The position numbers were made by a program, and so were the translations under genes. 64,000 bases of DNA, from NCBI GenBank assembly GCA_964432155.1, contig CAYSMF010000010.1:1-64000 (forward strand). Direction: 5' to 3'. How positions within the stretch are numbered: the first letter of the stretch is position 1; each line of letters begins with the position of its first letter. This document shows positions 8,135-17,200 of the stretch, in pieces. The notes under the pieces are model-generated. The model was given only the letters and a program-made list of their open reading frames with translations. It was not told the origin of the DNA and did no database searches. The DNA comes from UBA10438 sp964432155. GTDB lineage: Bacteria; Bacteroidota; Ignavibacteria; Kapaibacteriales; Kapaibacteriaceae.

Positions 8135-10748
8135 CACATTGTCCTTTGAGCTCGGCGAGCGTCTGTAGTGCTTGAAGTGGCGTCATCGCGTCGAGATCCA
8201 GACGTGCGATGCGACTCCGAAGTGCATCATCCTGAACCTCGAACAGCGAGTACTGTGGTGTCGTTAACCCTGTCGAGGATGACGGTTGCCGCTCGCGCGG
8301 AAGAACGGGAGCTTGCACGTGTTCGCCCTCTAGCGAAACGAGAAGTTGTGTTGCACGTTGTACAACCGAGCGGGGCAGCCCCGCCATCGTCGCTACATGA
8401 ATACCAAACGAATGATCCGAGTGCCCTGGTGTAACTCTGTGCGTGAACACAATCGTATCCCCAACTTCTCGCACCTCTACCTGGAGATTCTTAACTCTCG
8501 GGCACGTTTCGGTGATCGACGTGAGCTCGTGGTAGTGTGTCGCGAAAATGGTCTTCGCTCCAACGGTATCGTGAAGATACTCTGCAATGGCCCAGGCGAT
8601 TGATATACCATCGAAGGTCGCAGTGCCACGCCCAACCTCGTCGAGAAGAATCAGACTCCGCTCGGTTGCGTTATGGAGGATGTTGGCTGCCTCCTGCATC
8701 TCAACAAGGAAGGTGCTCTCCCCCGCCATGATGTTATCCTGCGCACCCACACGCGTGAAGATTCGATCTGTACGTGGGATTCTGGCCGATGCTGCAGGAA
8801 CAAAGCAACCCACATGGGCGAGAAACACGATAAGTCCAACTTGCCGCAGGTAACTCGACTTACCCGACATGTTGGGTCCAGTCAGAATATGCACTTGCGA
8901 CGTTGTCGTATCCATGCGCACATCATTCGGCGTATACGACACTCCTGCAGGAAGCAGCCGCTCAATCACGGGATGTCGCGCACCGATGATCTCAAGCTCC
9001 GTTCCCTCGTGGATCTCCGGCTCCACGTAAGAATGGACATGCGACAGGTGTGCAAATCCAACAAGCGCATCGATAACTGCCAGACGATGTGCTGTTTGCT
9101 GAATCGAAACCCCGTGCTCGGCAATCATGCTGCGCAGTTCATCAAGCAGCTGTGTTTCAAGCGCATGCACAATCGATTCAGCGTTGAGTAGTCGCTCTTC
9201 GAACGCCTTGAGTTCTTCGGTGATATAGCGTTCCGCATTTGCCAGCGTTTGCTTACGGTGGTAATGGTCTGGAACTTTTGCTTTGTGAGTGTTTGGTACT
9301 TCAAGGAAGTAGCCAAAGACATTCGTCGTCGATACCTTCAGCGTGCTGATGCCTGTGGCCTTCCGCTCTCGCTCCTGATACTCGGCGATCCATTCGCGAC
9401 CGTGATTGAGCGCATAGGTGGCCTCATCGAGATCAGTGCGATACCCAGCACGGAACATTCTACCAGTACCGATCTGTAGCGGCGGCTCATCCTCGAGTGA
9501 CGTCTCGAGGCGCGCAACGAGCGCAAGATGCGGATCGAGCCCACGCACGAGCTCGGTGAGCTCAGCATGTCGAGACTGCTGCAACGTTTCAATCACGAGC
9601 GGGATCTGCTGCAAGCTTGATCGCAGAGCAACCAAGTCGCGGGACGTAGCCCTGTTCGTCATCACCTTCGTTAGCATGCGTTCGATGTCGCCAACCTTAC
9701 CCAAGTGCATGCGGACATCGTCACGAACGGTCGACTCGCGCAAAAAGCCACGCACAATGCGGTGACGCCTTTGGATAGGCGCAAGCGCTGTCGATGGCGA
9801 CTGTAGCCACCAGCGAAGCAGACGTGCACCCATCGGCGTAACCGTGTAATCGATCATCGACACTAGGGCACCGGCGGGGTCGCCACCAGACATTGAAGCA
9901 TGAATCTCGAGATTCCGTCGTGTGGACGCATCGAGAATCATCGTGGTATCGGTCGAGAGCAAACGCACGGACGTGAACTGCTGAAGTGCACCACGCTGTG
10001 CTTCAGACACATAGTGCATGATTGCTCCGGCAGCAGAAATCCCGAGCAATGCATGATCAACACCAAATCCCTTGAGGGACGATGTATTAAACTGACGCAG
10101 CAACGTTGATTCAGCAAAGTCGCTAGCGAAGATCCACGGCTCAATGCGTGTACGCGCAGCAGCGAACGGCAGTTTGTCGAGCACTGGCTCCCAGATGTCG
10201 CGTTCTGCTTTGTTGACGAGAATCTCTGCTGGTTGTAGCGACTCGAGGAGCGATGCTACGTGCTGACGAGAGATATCTCCAGCACTCAGCATTCCGGTCG
10301 AAACGTCTGCCACCGCAACTCCCACAACATCGTTCGTCGACGTCGATGCACTGAGGGCAACCAGATAGGTATTCTTCGTGTGGTCAAGCAGCTTGTCGTA
10401 CAGGACGACACCTGGGGTAACAACCTCGACCACGTCACGCTTGACGATTCCCTTCGCCTGCTTTGGGTCTTCAAGTTGCTCGCATACGGCAACGCGATGT
10501 CCAGCACGTACAAGACGTGGCAGGTAGGTGTCAAGCTGGTGATGCGGAAATCCCGCCAGCGGGATCTCCCCCGCCGACCCATTATTACGCTTTGTAAGCG
10601 TTATTCCGCACGCTTTGGCTGTAGCAACAGCGTCGTCCCCGAAGGTTTCGTAGAAATCGCCAAGACGGAACAGCAACACCGTGTCGGCGTGCTTTTCCTT
10701 GATTTGACGGTATTGCCGCATGAGCGGTGTTTCGGAGGCGGATTTCAC
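8127..10748 (-). CDS. mutS: DNA mismatch repair protein MutS
   Basis: At 873 residues this is full-length MutS. The mismatch-binding Phe-x-Glu (GDFYETF) lies near the N-terminus. The ATPase domain has Walker A TGPNMSGKSS near residue 623, Walker B LILLDEVGRGTATFDG and THYHELT, followed by a helix-turn-helix dimerisation tail. Translation seems to start at GTG 10748; homology begins a few residues later at TPLMRQY. A TAAATTTC box at 10752-10759 lies 11 bases upstream on the same strand, which would give a nearly leaderless mRNA. Confidence 0.96.
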   Translation of the reverse strand: MKSASETPLMRQYRQIKEKHADTVLLFRLGDFYETFGDDAVATAKACGITLTKRNNGSAGEIPLAGFPHHQLDTYLPRLVRAGHRVAVCEQLEDPKQAKGIVKRDVVEVVTPGVVLYDKLLDHTKNTYLVALSASTSTNDVVGVAVADVSTGMLSAGDISRQHVASLLESLQPAEILVNKAERDIWEPVLDKLPFAAARTRIEPWIFASDFAESTLLRQFNTSSLKGFGVDHALLGISAAGAIMHYVSEAQRGALQQFTSVRLLSTDTTMILDASTRRNLEIHASMSGGDPAGALVSMIDYTVTPMGARLLRWWLQSPSTALAPIQRRHRIVRGFLRESTVRDDVRMHLGKVGDIERMLTKVMTNRATSRDLVALRSSLQQIPLVIETLQQSRHAELTELVRGLDPHLALVARLETSLEDEPPLQIGTGRMFRAGYRTDLDEATYALNHGREWIAEYQERERKATGISTLKVSTTNVFGYFLEVPNTHKAKVPDHYHRKQTLANAERYITEELKAFEERLLNAESIVHALETQLLDELRSMIAEHGVSIQQTAHRLAVIDALVGFAHLSHVHSYVEPEIHEGTELEIIGARHPVIERLLPAGVSYTPNDVRMDTTTSQVHILTGPNMSGKSSYLRQVGLIVFLAHVGCFVPAASARIPRTDRIFTRVGAQDNIMAGESTFLVEMQEAANILHNATERSLILLDEVGRGTATFDGISIAWAIAEYLHDTVGAKTIFATHYHELTSITETCPRVKNLQVEVREVGDTIVFTHRVTPGHSDHSFGIHVATMAGLPRSVVQRATQLLVSLEGEHVQAPVLPRERQPSSSTGLTTPQYSLFEVQDDALRSRIARLDLDAMTPLQALQTLAELKGQCDG

Positions 10749-10799
10749 GCGGAAATTTACGAAACCTTACGACCGTAGTCGAGATTTCGCCGCGCGTCG

Positions 10800-10807
10800 T
10801 ATCTTTG
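10800..10807 (+). promoter_or_regulatory. -7 box (TATCTTTG) of the tRNA-Ser promoter
   Basis: A perfect TAnnTTTG match ends 10 bases before the mature 5' end of the tRNA, which places the start about 5 bases upstream of it. No clear TTTG -33 element is seen. Confidence 0.6.
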
Positions 10808-10817
10808 TGTCCCCGCT

Positions 10818-10908
10818 GGAGGGGTGGCCGAGTGGCTGAAGGCAACGGTTTGCTAAACCGTCATAGTGGTTTTGGCCGCTATCGAGGGTTCGAATCCCTC
10901 CCCCTCCG
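10818..10908 (+). tRNA. tRNA-Ser (anticodon GCU)
   Basis: This 91-base class II tRNA folds fully by eye. The acceptor stem GGAGGGG (10818-10824) pairs with CCCCTCC (10901-10907) and the discriminator is G10908. The anticodon stem ACGGT/ACCGT encloses GCT at 10852-10854. A long variable arm is present, and the T arm is GAGGG-TTCGAAT-CCCTC (10884-10900). The 3' CCA is not encoded. It reads AGC/AGU serine codons. Confidence 0.97.
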
Positions 10909-10918
10909 CACAATATGA

Positions 10919-10949
10919 GCCCTGCGCCGCATGCGCGGGGCTTTTTTTT
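10919..10949 (+). terminator. Rho-independent terminator after tRNA-Ser
   Basis: A 9-bp stem (GCCCTGCGC with GCGCGGGGC, one G-T pair) and a 5-base loop are followed by eight T residues. It separates the tRNA transcript from smpB. Confidence 0.9.
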
Positions 10950-10960
10950 CCGCCTAAGCA

Positions 10961-11428
10961 ATGAGCGACGAGCGCACGATACGGACCATTGTCACGAACC
11001 GCAAAGCCTTGCACGAATTTGAGGTATTGCAACGGTTCGAGGCAGGAATTGCGCTCACAGGAACCGAAGTCAAATCACTTCGCGCTGGCAAGGTCAACAT
11101 GGCCGATGCCTATGCAAGCTTCCCAATACGCGGTTCAAATGAATGCTGGCTCTTGGGCCTTCACATCAGCCCGTATGATTTTGGTAATCGCGAGAATCAC
11201 GACCCGCTACGCAAGCGGAAGTTGCTTCTCAAACATCACGAGTTAGTCCGAATGCGTGAAGCGATCGAGGAAAAGGGGCTTACAGTTGTACCGCTTTCCT
11301 TGTACTTTTCCGGACCATACGTGAAAGTGGAATTGGCTCTCGTGCGAGGCAAGAAACTGTATGACAAGCGTGCGGCAACCAAGGAACGTGAACAGCGTCG
11401 CGAAATGCAACGCAGGACAGATGATTAA
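10961..11428 (+). CDS. smpB: SsrA-binding protein SmpB
   Basis: The 155-residue protein has the SmpB core: RKALHEFEVLQRFEAGIAL, GTEVKSLRAGKVNMADAYA and DPLRKRKLLLKHHE. The basic C-terminal tail (KKLYDKRAATKEREQRREM) enters the decoding channel during trans-translation. It binds tmRNA and delivers it to ribosomes stalled without a stop codon. It starts 11 bases after the tRNA terminator and is followed closely by tyrS. Confidence 0.97.
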   Translation: MSDERTIRTIVTNRKALHEFEVLQRFEAGIALTGTEVKSLRAGKVNMADAYASFPIRGSNECWLLGLHISPYDFGNRENHDPLRKRKLLLKHHELVRMREAIEEKGLTVVPLSLYFSGPYVKVELALVRGKKLYDKRAATKEREQRREMQRRTDD

Positions 11429-11443
11429 GGAGCTCGTGATACT

Positions 11444-12652
11444 ATGATGACTGTCAAGGAACAACTCCGCGTGATTGAAGAGCATGTGGTCGATCTCTTA
11501 CCACATGATGATCTCGTGAAGAAGCTTGAACGCTCGGTATCAACCAACACGCCTCTGCGTGTGAAGCTTGGTCTTGACCCGAGCCGTCCGGACATTCACA
11601 TTGGCCATGCTGTTGTCCTCAACAAACTCCGTCAGTTCCAGGATCTGGGCCATACCGTGGTGCTCATCATCGGCGATTTCACAGCGATGATCGGCGATCC
11701 TACCGGCAAGTCGAAGACCCGTCCTGCGCTGACACTCGAAGAGACACGCGAGAACGGTCGTACGTATGTCGATCAAGCAGCAAAGATTCTCGACATGATG
11801 CGCACCGAAGTGGTCTATAACTCAACGTGGCTCGACGCGATGAGCTTCCGCGACGTCATCGCTCTGTCTGCCAAGTACACCGTTGCCCAGCTTCTGGAGC
11901 GTGACGACTTCACGAAGCGCTATCGAGGCGGCGAACCAATCAGCGTTCACGAGTTCTTGTATCCCCTATCACAGGCATACGACTCTGTGGCAATCCGCAG
12001 TGATATCGAGCTCGGTGGTACAGATCAAAAGTTCAACCTGCTGGTTGGACGTGAGATCATGCGCTCGTACGGACACGAGCCGCAGTGCATTCTGACAATG
12101 CCGATCCTCGAAGGCACCGATGGCGTCGAAAAGATGTCGAAGTCTCTCGGCAACTACATCGGTCTCACCGAGTCGCCTCGAGATATGTTTGGCAAGTCGA
12201 TGTCGATTCCCGACAGCTTGATGCCACGCTACTACCAGTACGCCTGCTTCTCATCTGCCGACGACGTGCAAGCGTTCTCCAATGGTTTGGCAGTCGGATC
12301 GATTCACCCTCGTACAGCGAAGGTGGATATCGCAAAGCGCATCGTTGCACGCTATCATGGTCAGCAAGCCGCCGACGATGCATTCGCTGAGTTTGAGCGC
12401 GTGTTTGTCAATAAGGATATACCTGCCGAAATGCCCTCATATCAGGCTACTGCAGCATCAGAGCCATTGATTGATCTCCTCGTGCAACAGCAACTTGCCA
12501 AGTCGAAGACCGAAGCGCGAACGCTGATCAAGCAGGGCTCGGTTCAACTCGATGGCACAAAGGTGCTGGATCTCGAGCACGTTGTCGACTGCTCAACCGA
12601 GCGCGTCCTTCGTGTTGGGAAGCTTCGTTTCCTCCGCATTCTTCCGGCATGA
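11444..12652 (+). CDS. tyrS: Tyrosyl-tRNA synthetase
   Basis: The 402-residue class I synthetase has LGLDPSRPDIHIGH (HIGH near residue 52), GDFTAMIGDPTGKS, GGTDQKFNLLVGRE, KMSKS near 229, and a C-terminal S4 RNA-binding domain (about 335-400, SKTEARTLIKQGSVQL). An AAGGAG lies about 11 bases before ATG 11444. Its stop overlaps the start of the next gene (ATGA), suggesting a smpB-tyrS-lipM unit. Confidence 0.97.
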   Translation: MMTVKEQLRVIEEHVVDLLPHDDLVKKLERSVSTNTPLRVKLGLDPSRPDIHIGHAVVLNKLRQFQDLGHTVVLIIGDFTAMIGDPTGKSKTRPALTLEETRENGRTYVDQAAKILDMMRTEVVYNSTWLDAMSFRDVIALSAKYTVAQLLERDDFTKRYRGGEPISVHEFLYPLSQAYDSVAIRSDIELGGTDQKFNLLVGREIMRSYGHEPQCILTMPILEGTDGVEKMSKSLGNYIGLTESPRDMFGKSMSIPDSLMPRYYQYACFSSADDVQAFSNGLAVGSIHPRTAKVDIAKRIVARYHGQQAADDAFAEFERVFVNKDIPAEMPSYQATAASEPLIDLLVQQQLAKSKTEARTLIKQGSVQLDGTKVLDLEHVVDCSTERVLRVGKLRFLRILPA

Positions 12653-13377
12653 ATCTCGAACTGCGCAACGACGGGCTGTTGACTGGTCGCGAGAACATGC
12701 AGCGCGACCTCCAACTTATTGACCGTGTTCGCACAGCCAGCGTCGACCTTGTACTCCGACTGTATCAATGGTCGCCATGGTGTGTTTCACTCGGTGCCAA
12801 TCAACAATCAGATCGCATTGATCGAGAGGCGTGCCGTGCACGCAACATCGATATCGTTGAACGCCCGACAGGTGGTCGTGCGGTGTTGCATGCAAACGAG
12901 CTCACCTATGCATTTGCCACGCGCATCCCATCTGGCAAAAGCGCTATGGACGTGTACAGAGCGTTTCATCGCATGCTCCATGAGGCACTCGTACATATTG
13001 CTCCAGAGATTTCCCTGAGCTCGCTTGCACCCTCACTGCGCGAGCATTACGCTGCATCGGGTCCACTCGGTCAAGTTTGCTTTTCGGCCCATGCGCCCAG
13101 CGAGCTCTTATGGGATAATCGTAAAGTCGTTGGCTCTGCGCAACGCGTAGTCGACGGCATCATTCTGCAGCATGGATCGATCCTTTGCGGACCAGGTCAT
13201 GAGCAACTCGGAATGCTGCTACACGGCGAGCACGAGACGCGCATACGTATCGTCGAGGCAACGCAACGTGCAAGTGCTACCCTATCAGATGCGGCCGGGC
13301 GTACCGTAGAGCCTGCAGAGATCGCACAGCTTCTTGAACAACGTCTAACGTTGGAATCCCTTAGCGGCCTTGTCTAA
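12649..13377 (+). CDS. lipM: LipM-like octanoyltransferase (LplA/LipB superfamily)
   Basis: This 242-residue protein belongs to the biotin/lipoate protein ligase A/B fold. It has RPTGGRAVLHANELTYAF, GQVCFSAHAPSELLWD with a Cys placed like the catalytic Cys of Bacillus LipM, RKVVGSAQR and ILQHGSILCG. Such enzymes move octanoyl from ACP to GcvH or E2 domains, the first step in lipoate assembly. That fits the two 2-oxoacid dehydrogenase E1 systems in this window (18739-20743 and 30240-32693), whose E2 partners need lipoyl groups. A lipoate-protein ligase role is the alternative. Its 3' end overlaps the convergent DUF1460 gene by 17 bases. Confidence 0.8.
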   Translation: MNLELRNDGLLTGRENMQRDLQLIDRVRTASVDLVLRLYQWSPWCVSLGANQQSDRIDREACRARNIDIVERPTGGRAVLHANELTYAFATRIPSGKSAMDVYRAFHRMLHEALVHIAPEISLSSLAPSLREHYAASGPLGQVCFSAHAPSELLWDNRKVVGSAQRVVDGIILQHGSILCGPGHEQLGMLLHGEHETRIRIVEATQRASATLSDAAGRTVEPAEIAQLLEQRLTLESLSGLV

Positions 13378-14242
13378 CTGGATCAATCGGACGCAGGATC
13401 GACACGCCGATATGAGTCTTTACGGATGCGACGTAGTCCGAGAGTCGGCCATCAAGGATCACCTTCTTCTTCGTCAGCGATGCATGCATCAATCGTGCTT
13501 GATTACCCTCGCGCACCACAAGCCCCGTATGCGCATAGTCAAGTCCGGCCTTTGATGTCGCGATGGCAACAATGTCACCCGTCTGCAGGCGCGACTCGAT
13601 ATCGGCAATAGCATCGCGAGGAATGATGTACCGTGTTGTCGTTGCAAGGCGTCGTTCAATTGATGCCATCGTTGCAACAAGTGTAGTGTCAGCCTTAAGG
13701 GGCGGATAATACTGCGGATGTTCCGACATGAAGGAAACACGAATCGGGAAGAGTTCTCCGCCGAGTTCCTGCGTTACATCACGAACCGTACCCTTGGCAA
13801 CATTATTCTCGATCCACTCTGCGGTGTAGTGCAATCTCGACGCGTAGCCGTTGAGGTTACCGTCACGATATCGCGTGCGCGTAAGCTGCTGCATGAATGC
13901 TTCCCACGTTGGCGTGCCGAGCTTTGTACAGCGCGCCATTGCGAGGACATTCTCAAAAAACGTGACACAATCGAGACCGGTAAGATCAGCTCGACAGATC
14001 TCGGGTCCATCGCCCTCGAGCGTTCCACCGACGTACGGCGTACCGATCAGCAATGTGCCGATGTTCCCCATCAGGTCGCCAATGGGCAACGTTCCCCAAC
14101 GCTCCGTAGCAACACGTCGCATCGTTTGTGTAAAGATGTACGTTGTTGTCGCAGCAGGATCGCTGTTACGACTGCGGCTCTTACGCAGATTCTGCGCGAG
14201 AACCGGTGTGGCGAGCAGTAACAAGAATGATCGTCGAAGCAT
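13361..14242 (-). CDS. DUF1460 secreted N-acetylmuramoyl-L-alanine amidase-like protein
   Basis: This 293-residue protein begins with a signal peptide (MLRRSFLLLLATPVLAQ). It matches the DUF1460 family of NlpC/P60-like cysteine hydrolases. The catalytic Cys is in GLDCVTFFENVLAMAR and the His in LDYAHTGLVVREG. DUF1460 proteins characterised in Bacteroidetes cleave N-acetylmuramoyl-L-alanine bonds, probably in periplasmic recycling of peptidoglycan; the activity of this member is inferred. It starts 2 bases after the aspS stop, so the two are likely cotranscribed. Confidence 0.85.
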   Translation of the reverse strand: MLRRSFLLLLATPVLAQNLRKSRSRNSDPAATTTYIFTQTMRRVATERWGTLPIGDLMGNIGTLLIGTPYVGGTLEGDGPEICRADLTGLDCVTFFENVLAMARCTKLGTPTWEAFMQQLTRTRYRDGNLNGYASRLHYTAEWIENNVAKGTVRDVTQELGGELFPIRVSFMSEHPQYYPPLKADTTLVATMASIERRLATTTRYIIPRDAIADIESRLQTGDIVAIATSKAGLDYAHTGLVVREGNQARLMHASLTKKKVILDGRLSDYVASVKTHIGVSILRPIDPVRQGR

Positions 14243-14244
14243 AC

Positions 14245-16014
14245 TTACTTCTGTGCTAGTCCAATACCAAGATCTCGAAGTTGGTGTTCATCGACCGGCG
14301 TCGGGCACGCATCCATGAGCGACAAACCTGACGTTGTCTTCGGGAACGCAATCACATCGCGGATATTCTCCGTGCCGCACAACAACATCGTCAGTCGGTC
14401 GAAACCAAAGGCAATACCACCGTGTGGTGGAGCACCGTATGCAAGCGCATTCAACAAGAAACCGAACTTCTCCATGGCGTCTTCACGGGTAAACCCGAGG
14501 AGATCGAACATTTGCTGCTGCACTTGCCCTGTATGAATACGAATCGAACCGCCAGCAACCTCATAACCGTTGATCACAAGGTCGTGTGCAATCGCCCGCG
14601 CATGCGTTGGATCTGTCGACAATTGCTCGACATCCTCAAGCATCGGCGACGTGAACGGATGGTGACGGGCGATCCAACGTGACTCCTCGTCGCTGTATTC
14701 GAGAAGTGGAAATTCGGTAATCCAGTGGAACGAGAACGTACCGGCACATGCATCAAGCACACCGGTTCGACGGGCCACTTCGGTACGGAGTGCGCCAGCA
14801 ATGATGCATGCACGCTCCCACTCACCAGGGACAAAGAGCAGAAGATCGCCATCCACGCCGTTGAGCGCCTGACACAATGATTGTGCCTCTTCTGGTGAAA
14901 CAGCCTTTGCGAATGAGCCGGTGAGTTCCGATCCCTGAACCTTCAGCCATGGAAGCCCCTTTGCACCATACTTCTTTGCGTGCTCAGTGAGCTCGTCGAG
15001 CTGCTTGCGAGAGAACGATCCACAGCCCTTGGCGTTGAGCGCCATCACAACTCCCCCGCCTGCTACTGCATCGGCGAAGACTCCAAAGGACGATGTCGAC
15101 GCCAACGTGGTGACGTTGGTCAAGCGGAGATCATATCGAATGTCTGGCTTGTCAGAGCCATATGTTTCGAGTGCTTCATGAAACGGCATGCGTCGAAACG
15201 GTGTCGCCACATCAATACCGAGGATGTCCTTCCAAACCATCGCGATGAAGCGTTCAGTGAGCGCCAGGATATCTTCCTGCGTCACGAATGACATCTCAAC
15301 GTCGATCTGGGTAAACTCAGGCTGACGATCAGCACGCAAGTCTTCGTCGCGGAAGCACTTGACGATCTGCATGTACTTGTCGAAGCCTGCTACCATGAGG
15401 AGCTGTTTGAACAACTGCGGAGATTGCGGGAGCGCGTAGAACTTACCTTTATTGATGCGACTCGGCACGAGGAAGTCGCGCGCGCCTTCTGGTGTCGACT
15501 TCGTCAGAACAGGCGTTTCTACCTCGAGGAATCCCTCCTGCTCGAAGAACTTATGTGTGAGCTGATACAGTCGGTTGCGCACAAGAAAGTTCTTCTGCAT
15601 CACAGGACGACGCAGATCGAGGTACCGGTGTGTGAGTCGGAGTTCTTCATTTGTTCCGAGATCATCAACGACCTCAAAAGGAGGGACGTCGGCTGGATTG
15701 ATGATGCCAATCTCATCGACAAGGAGCTCTACCAATCCTGTGGGAATGCGTGGATTTGGATTCTCACGCATGCGCACGCTACCCTTGACCCACAACACAT
15801 ACTCACCACGGACCTCGTGAATGGACGCGCTGAGTTCTGGACGATACGAAGAGTCAATCACGACCTGTGCAATTCCCTCACGGTCGCGCAGATCAATGAA
15901 GATGATCCCACCGTAATCGCGGCGGGCATTCACCCAACCGTTGAGAGTAACGTGTGTGCCGACATGCTCCGGTCGAAGCTGTCCGCAATGAATGGTTCGT
16001 TGTTGGAAGTGCAT
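14245..16014 (-). CDS. aspS: Aspartyl-tRNA synthetase (bacterial type)
   Basis: The 589-residue class II synthetase has an N-terminal OB-fold anticodon domain (HVTLNGWVNARRDYGGIIFI), then LTKSTPEGARDFLVPSR and CFRDEDLRADRQPEFTQIDVE. A GAD insertion covers about 285-415, and motif 3 is GIAFGFDRLTMLL near 535. The length and GAD domain mark the bacterial form. Whether it is discriminating (Asp only) or also charges tRNA-Asn cannot be told from motifs alone. Confidence 0.97.
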   Translation of the reverse strand: MHFQQRTIHCGQLRPEHVGTHVTLNGWVNARRDYGGIIFIDLRDREGIAQVVIDSSYRPELSASIHEVRGEYVLWVKGSVRMRENPNPRIPTGLVELLVDEIGIINPADVPPFEVVDDLGTNEELRLTHRYLDLRRPVMQKNFLVRNRLYQLTHKFFEQEGFLEVETPVLTKSTPEGARDFLVPSRINKGKFYALPQSPQLFKQLLMVAGFDKYMQIVKCFRDEDLRADRQPEFTQIDVEMSFVTQEDILALTERFIAMVWKDILGIDVATPFRRMPFHEALETYGSDKPDIRYDLRLTNVTTLASTSSFGVFADAVAGGGVVMALNAKGCGSFSRKQLDELTEHAKKYGAKGLPWLKVQGSELTGSFAKAVSPEEAQSLCQALNGVDGDLLLFVPGEWERACIIAGALRTEVARRTGVLDACAGTFSFHWITEFPLLEYSDEESRWIARHHPFTSPMLEDVEQLSTDPTHARAIAHDLVINGYEVAGGSIRIHTGQVQQQMFDLLGFTREDAMEKFGFLLNALAYGAPPHGGIAFGFDRLTMLLCGTENIRDVIAFPKTTSGLSLMDACPTPVDEHQLRDLGIGLAQK

Positions 16015-16075
16015 GGACGTAGGTTAGTCGGGAGTACAGGAGATTGTTCCGAACGTCTCGGATTAGAGACAGAAT

Positions 16076-17200
16076 TTACGAATGATGCGCGGACAAGCCG
16101 GTTGTTTCATGAATCATCGCTGTCACTGCAGCAGCGACGTTCTCGGCGGCGATGGCTGCCAACGGCGCATTGTGCGCGATGCAGGACCAGTTCTTGGTAT
16201 TGTAGGGATACCATGGCAGCAGCTTCCTATCATCCTGCGCGAAGAGCACAACCGTTGGCACGTTCCATGCTGCGGCAACATGCACCGCGGACGTGTCAGG
16301 CGTCATAAACATATCGCACGAGCCGATGGCCTGAGCAAAATCGCGGAAGGATGGCATCGGATCTAGGCATGTCGCACCAATGGCGTCGGCGATACGCAAA
16401 GCCATCTCATGATGATGCGGAGCAGACATAAGTGCAATCGTCAACGTGCCATTTAATATTTCATTCGCATACGTGTTTGCTACCGACCGCAATGCCGAGG
16501 TCAACTGCTCTTCAGGGTACATGCGGTCAACGTCAGACCCCGAGATGTTGACGCCAAGTCGATGCGTCGCCAGCGTCGATGATGCCTGTGGAGCGTCCCG
16601 ACGCGGGACAGCACCGGGAATGCGTGGGCGCAGATCAGACGGTGCGAGACCGAAACCTAGCGGCCATGTGACACGCGCAATGCGTTCCACGATGTGTACC
16701 GACGTACGATCTGCAAGTGGCACTACATGCGTGTAGACACGACGGTTCTCTTTGTCGACGCCAACGGCAAGTGGAGCAGCAGATCCTTGGATGAGCAATG
16801 CCGATGTCGACGATGGATTATCCATGAGGTCGATCACTACATCATATCGACACGATCGAAGTTCTCGACGCAGTCGGAACAGATCAATCAGCGATTTGCG
16901 ATAGAGATGAATCCGATCGACAAAGGGCTCAACCGTATAGGCTACAGCCTTGTTATTCGTTGAGAGCACCATACCGATCGTCGCATCAGGAAAGCGTGCA
17001 CGTATCTCAGCAACGATGGGCGTGCTCACCAGTACGTCACCGATGCGATCTTGTCGAAGAAGCAGGATGCGTGCATTCGGGGCAACAATCGGTGCTGCGC
17101 ACGGCGCATCGACGATCAACGGATCAGCGCCACGCGTTACCCATCCGTTATAACGACGGCGTATCGCGAGCTCAACACGTTTGATCAGCGATTCAGCCAT
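16076..17200 (-). CDS. Glycosyltransferase family 9 (heptosyltransferase-like)
   Basis: This protein of about 374 residues has the GT9 N-terminal motif RILLLRQDRIGDVLVSTPIV and the C-terminal donor-site region SCDMFMTPDTSAVHVAAAWNVPTVVLF. GT9 enzymes add heptose or related sugars to lipopolysaccharide cores. I prefer ATG 17200, which overlaps the stop of the preceding glycosyltransferase gene by 8 bases, to the ATG at 17227, which overlaps by 35. The pair probably acts on surface polysaccharide; the acceptor is unknown. Confidence 0.88.
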   Translation of the reverse strand: MAESLIKRVELAIRRRYNGWVTRGADPLIVDAPCAAPIVAPNARILLLRQDRIGDVLVSTPIVAEIRARFPDATIGMVLSTNNKAVAYTVEPFVDRIHLYRKSLIDLFRLRRELRSCRYDVVIDLMDNPSSTSALLIQGSAAPLAVGVDKENRRVYTHVVPLADRTSVHIVERIARVTWPLGFGLAPSDLRPRIPGAVPRRDAPQASSTLATHRLGVNISGSDVDRMYPEEQLTSALRSVANTYANEILNGTLTIALMSAPHHHEMALRIADAIGATCLDPMPSFRDFAQAIGSCDMFMTPDTSAVHVAAAWNVPTVVLFAQDDRKLLPWYPYNTKNWSCIAHNAPLAAIAAENVAAAVTAMIHETTGLSAHHS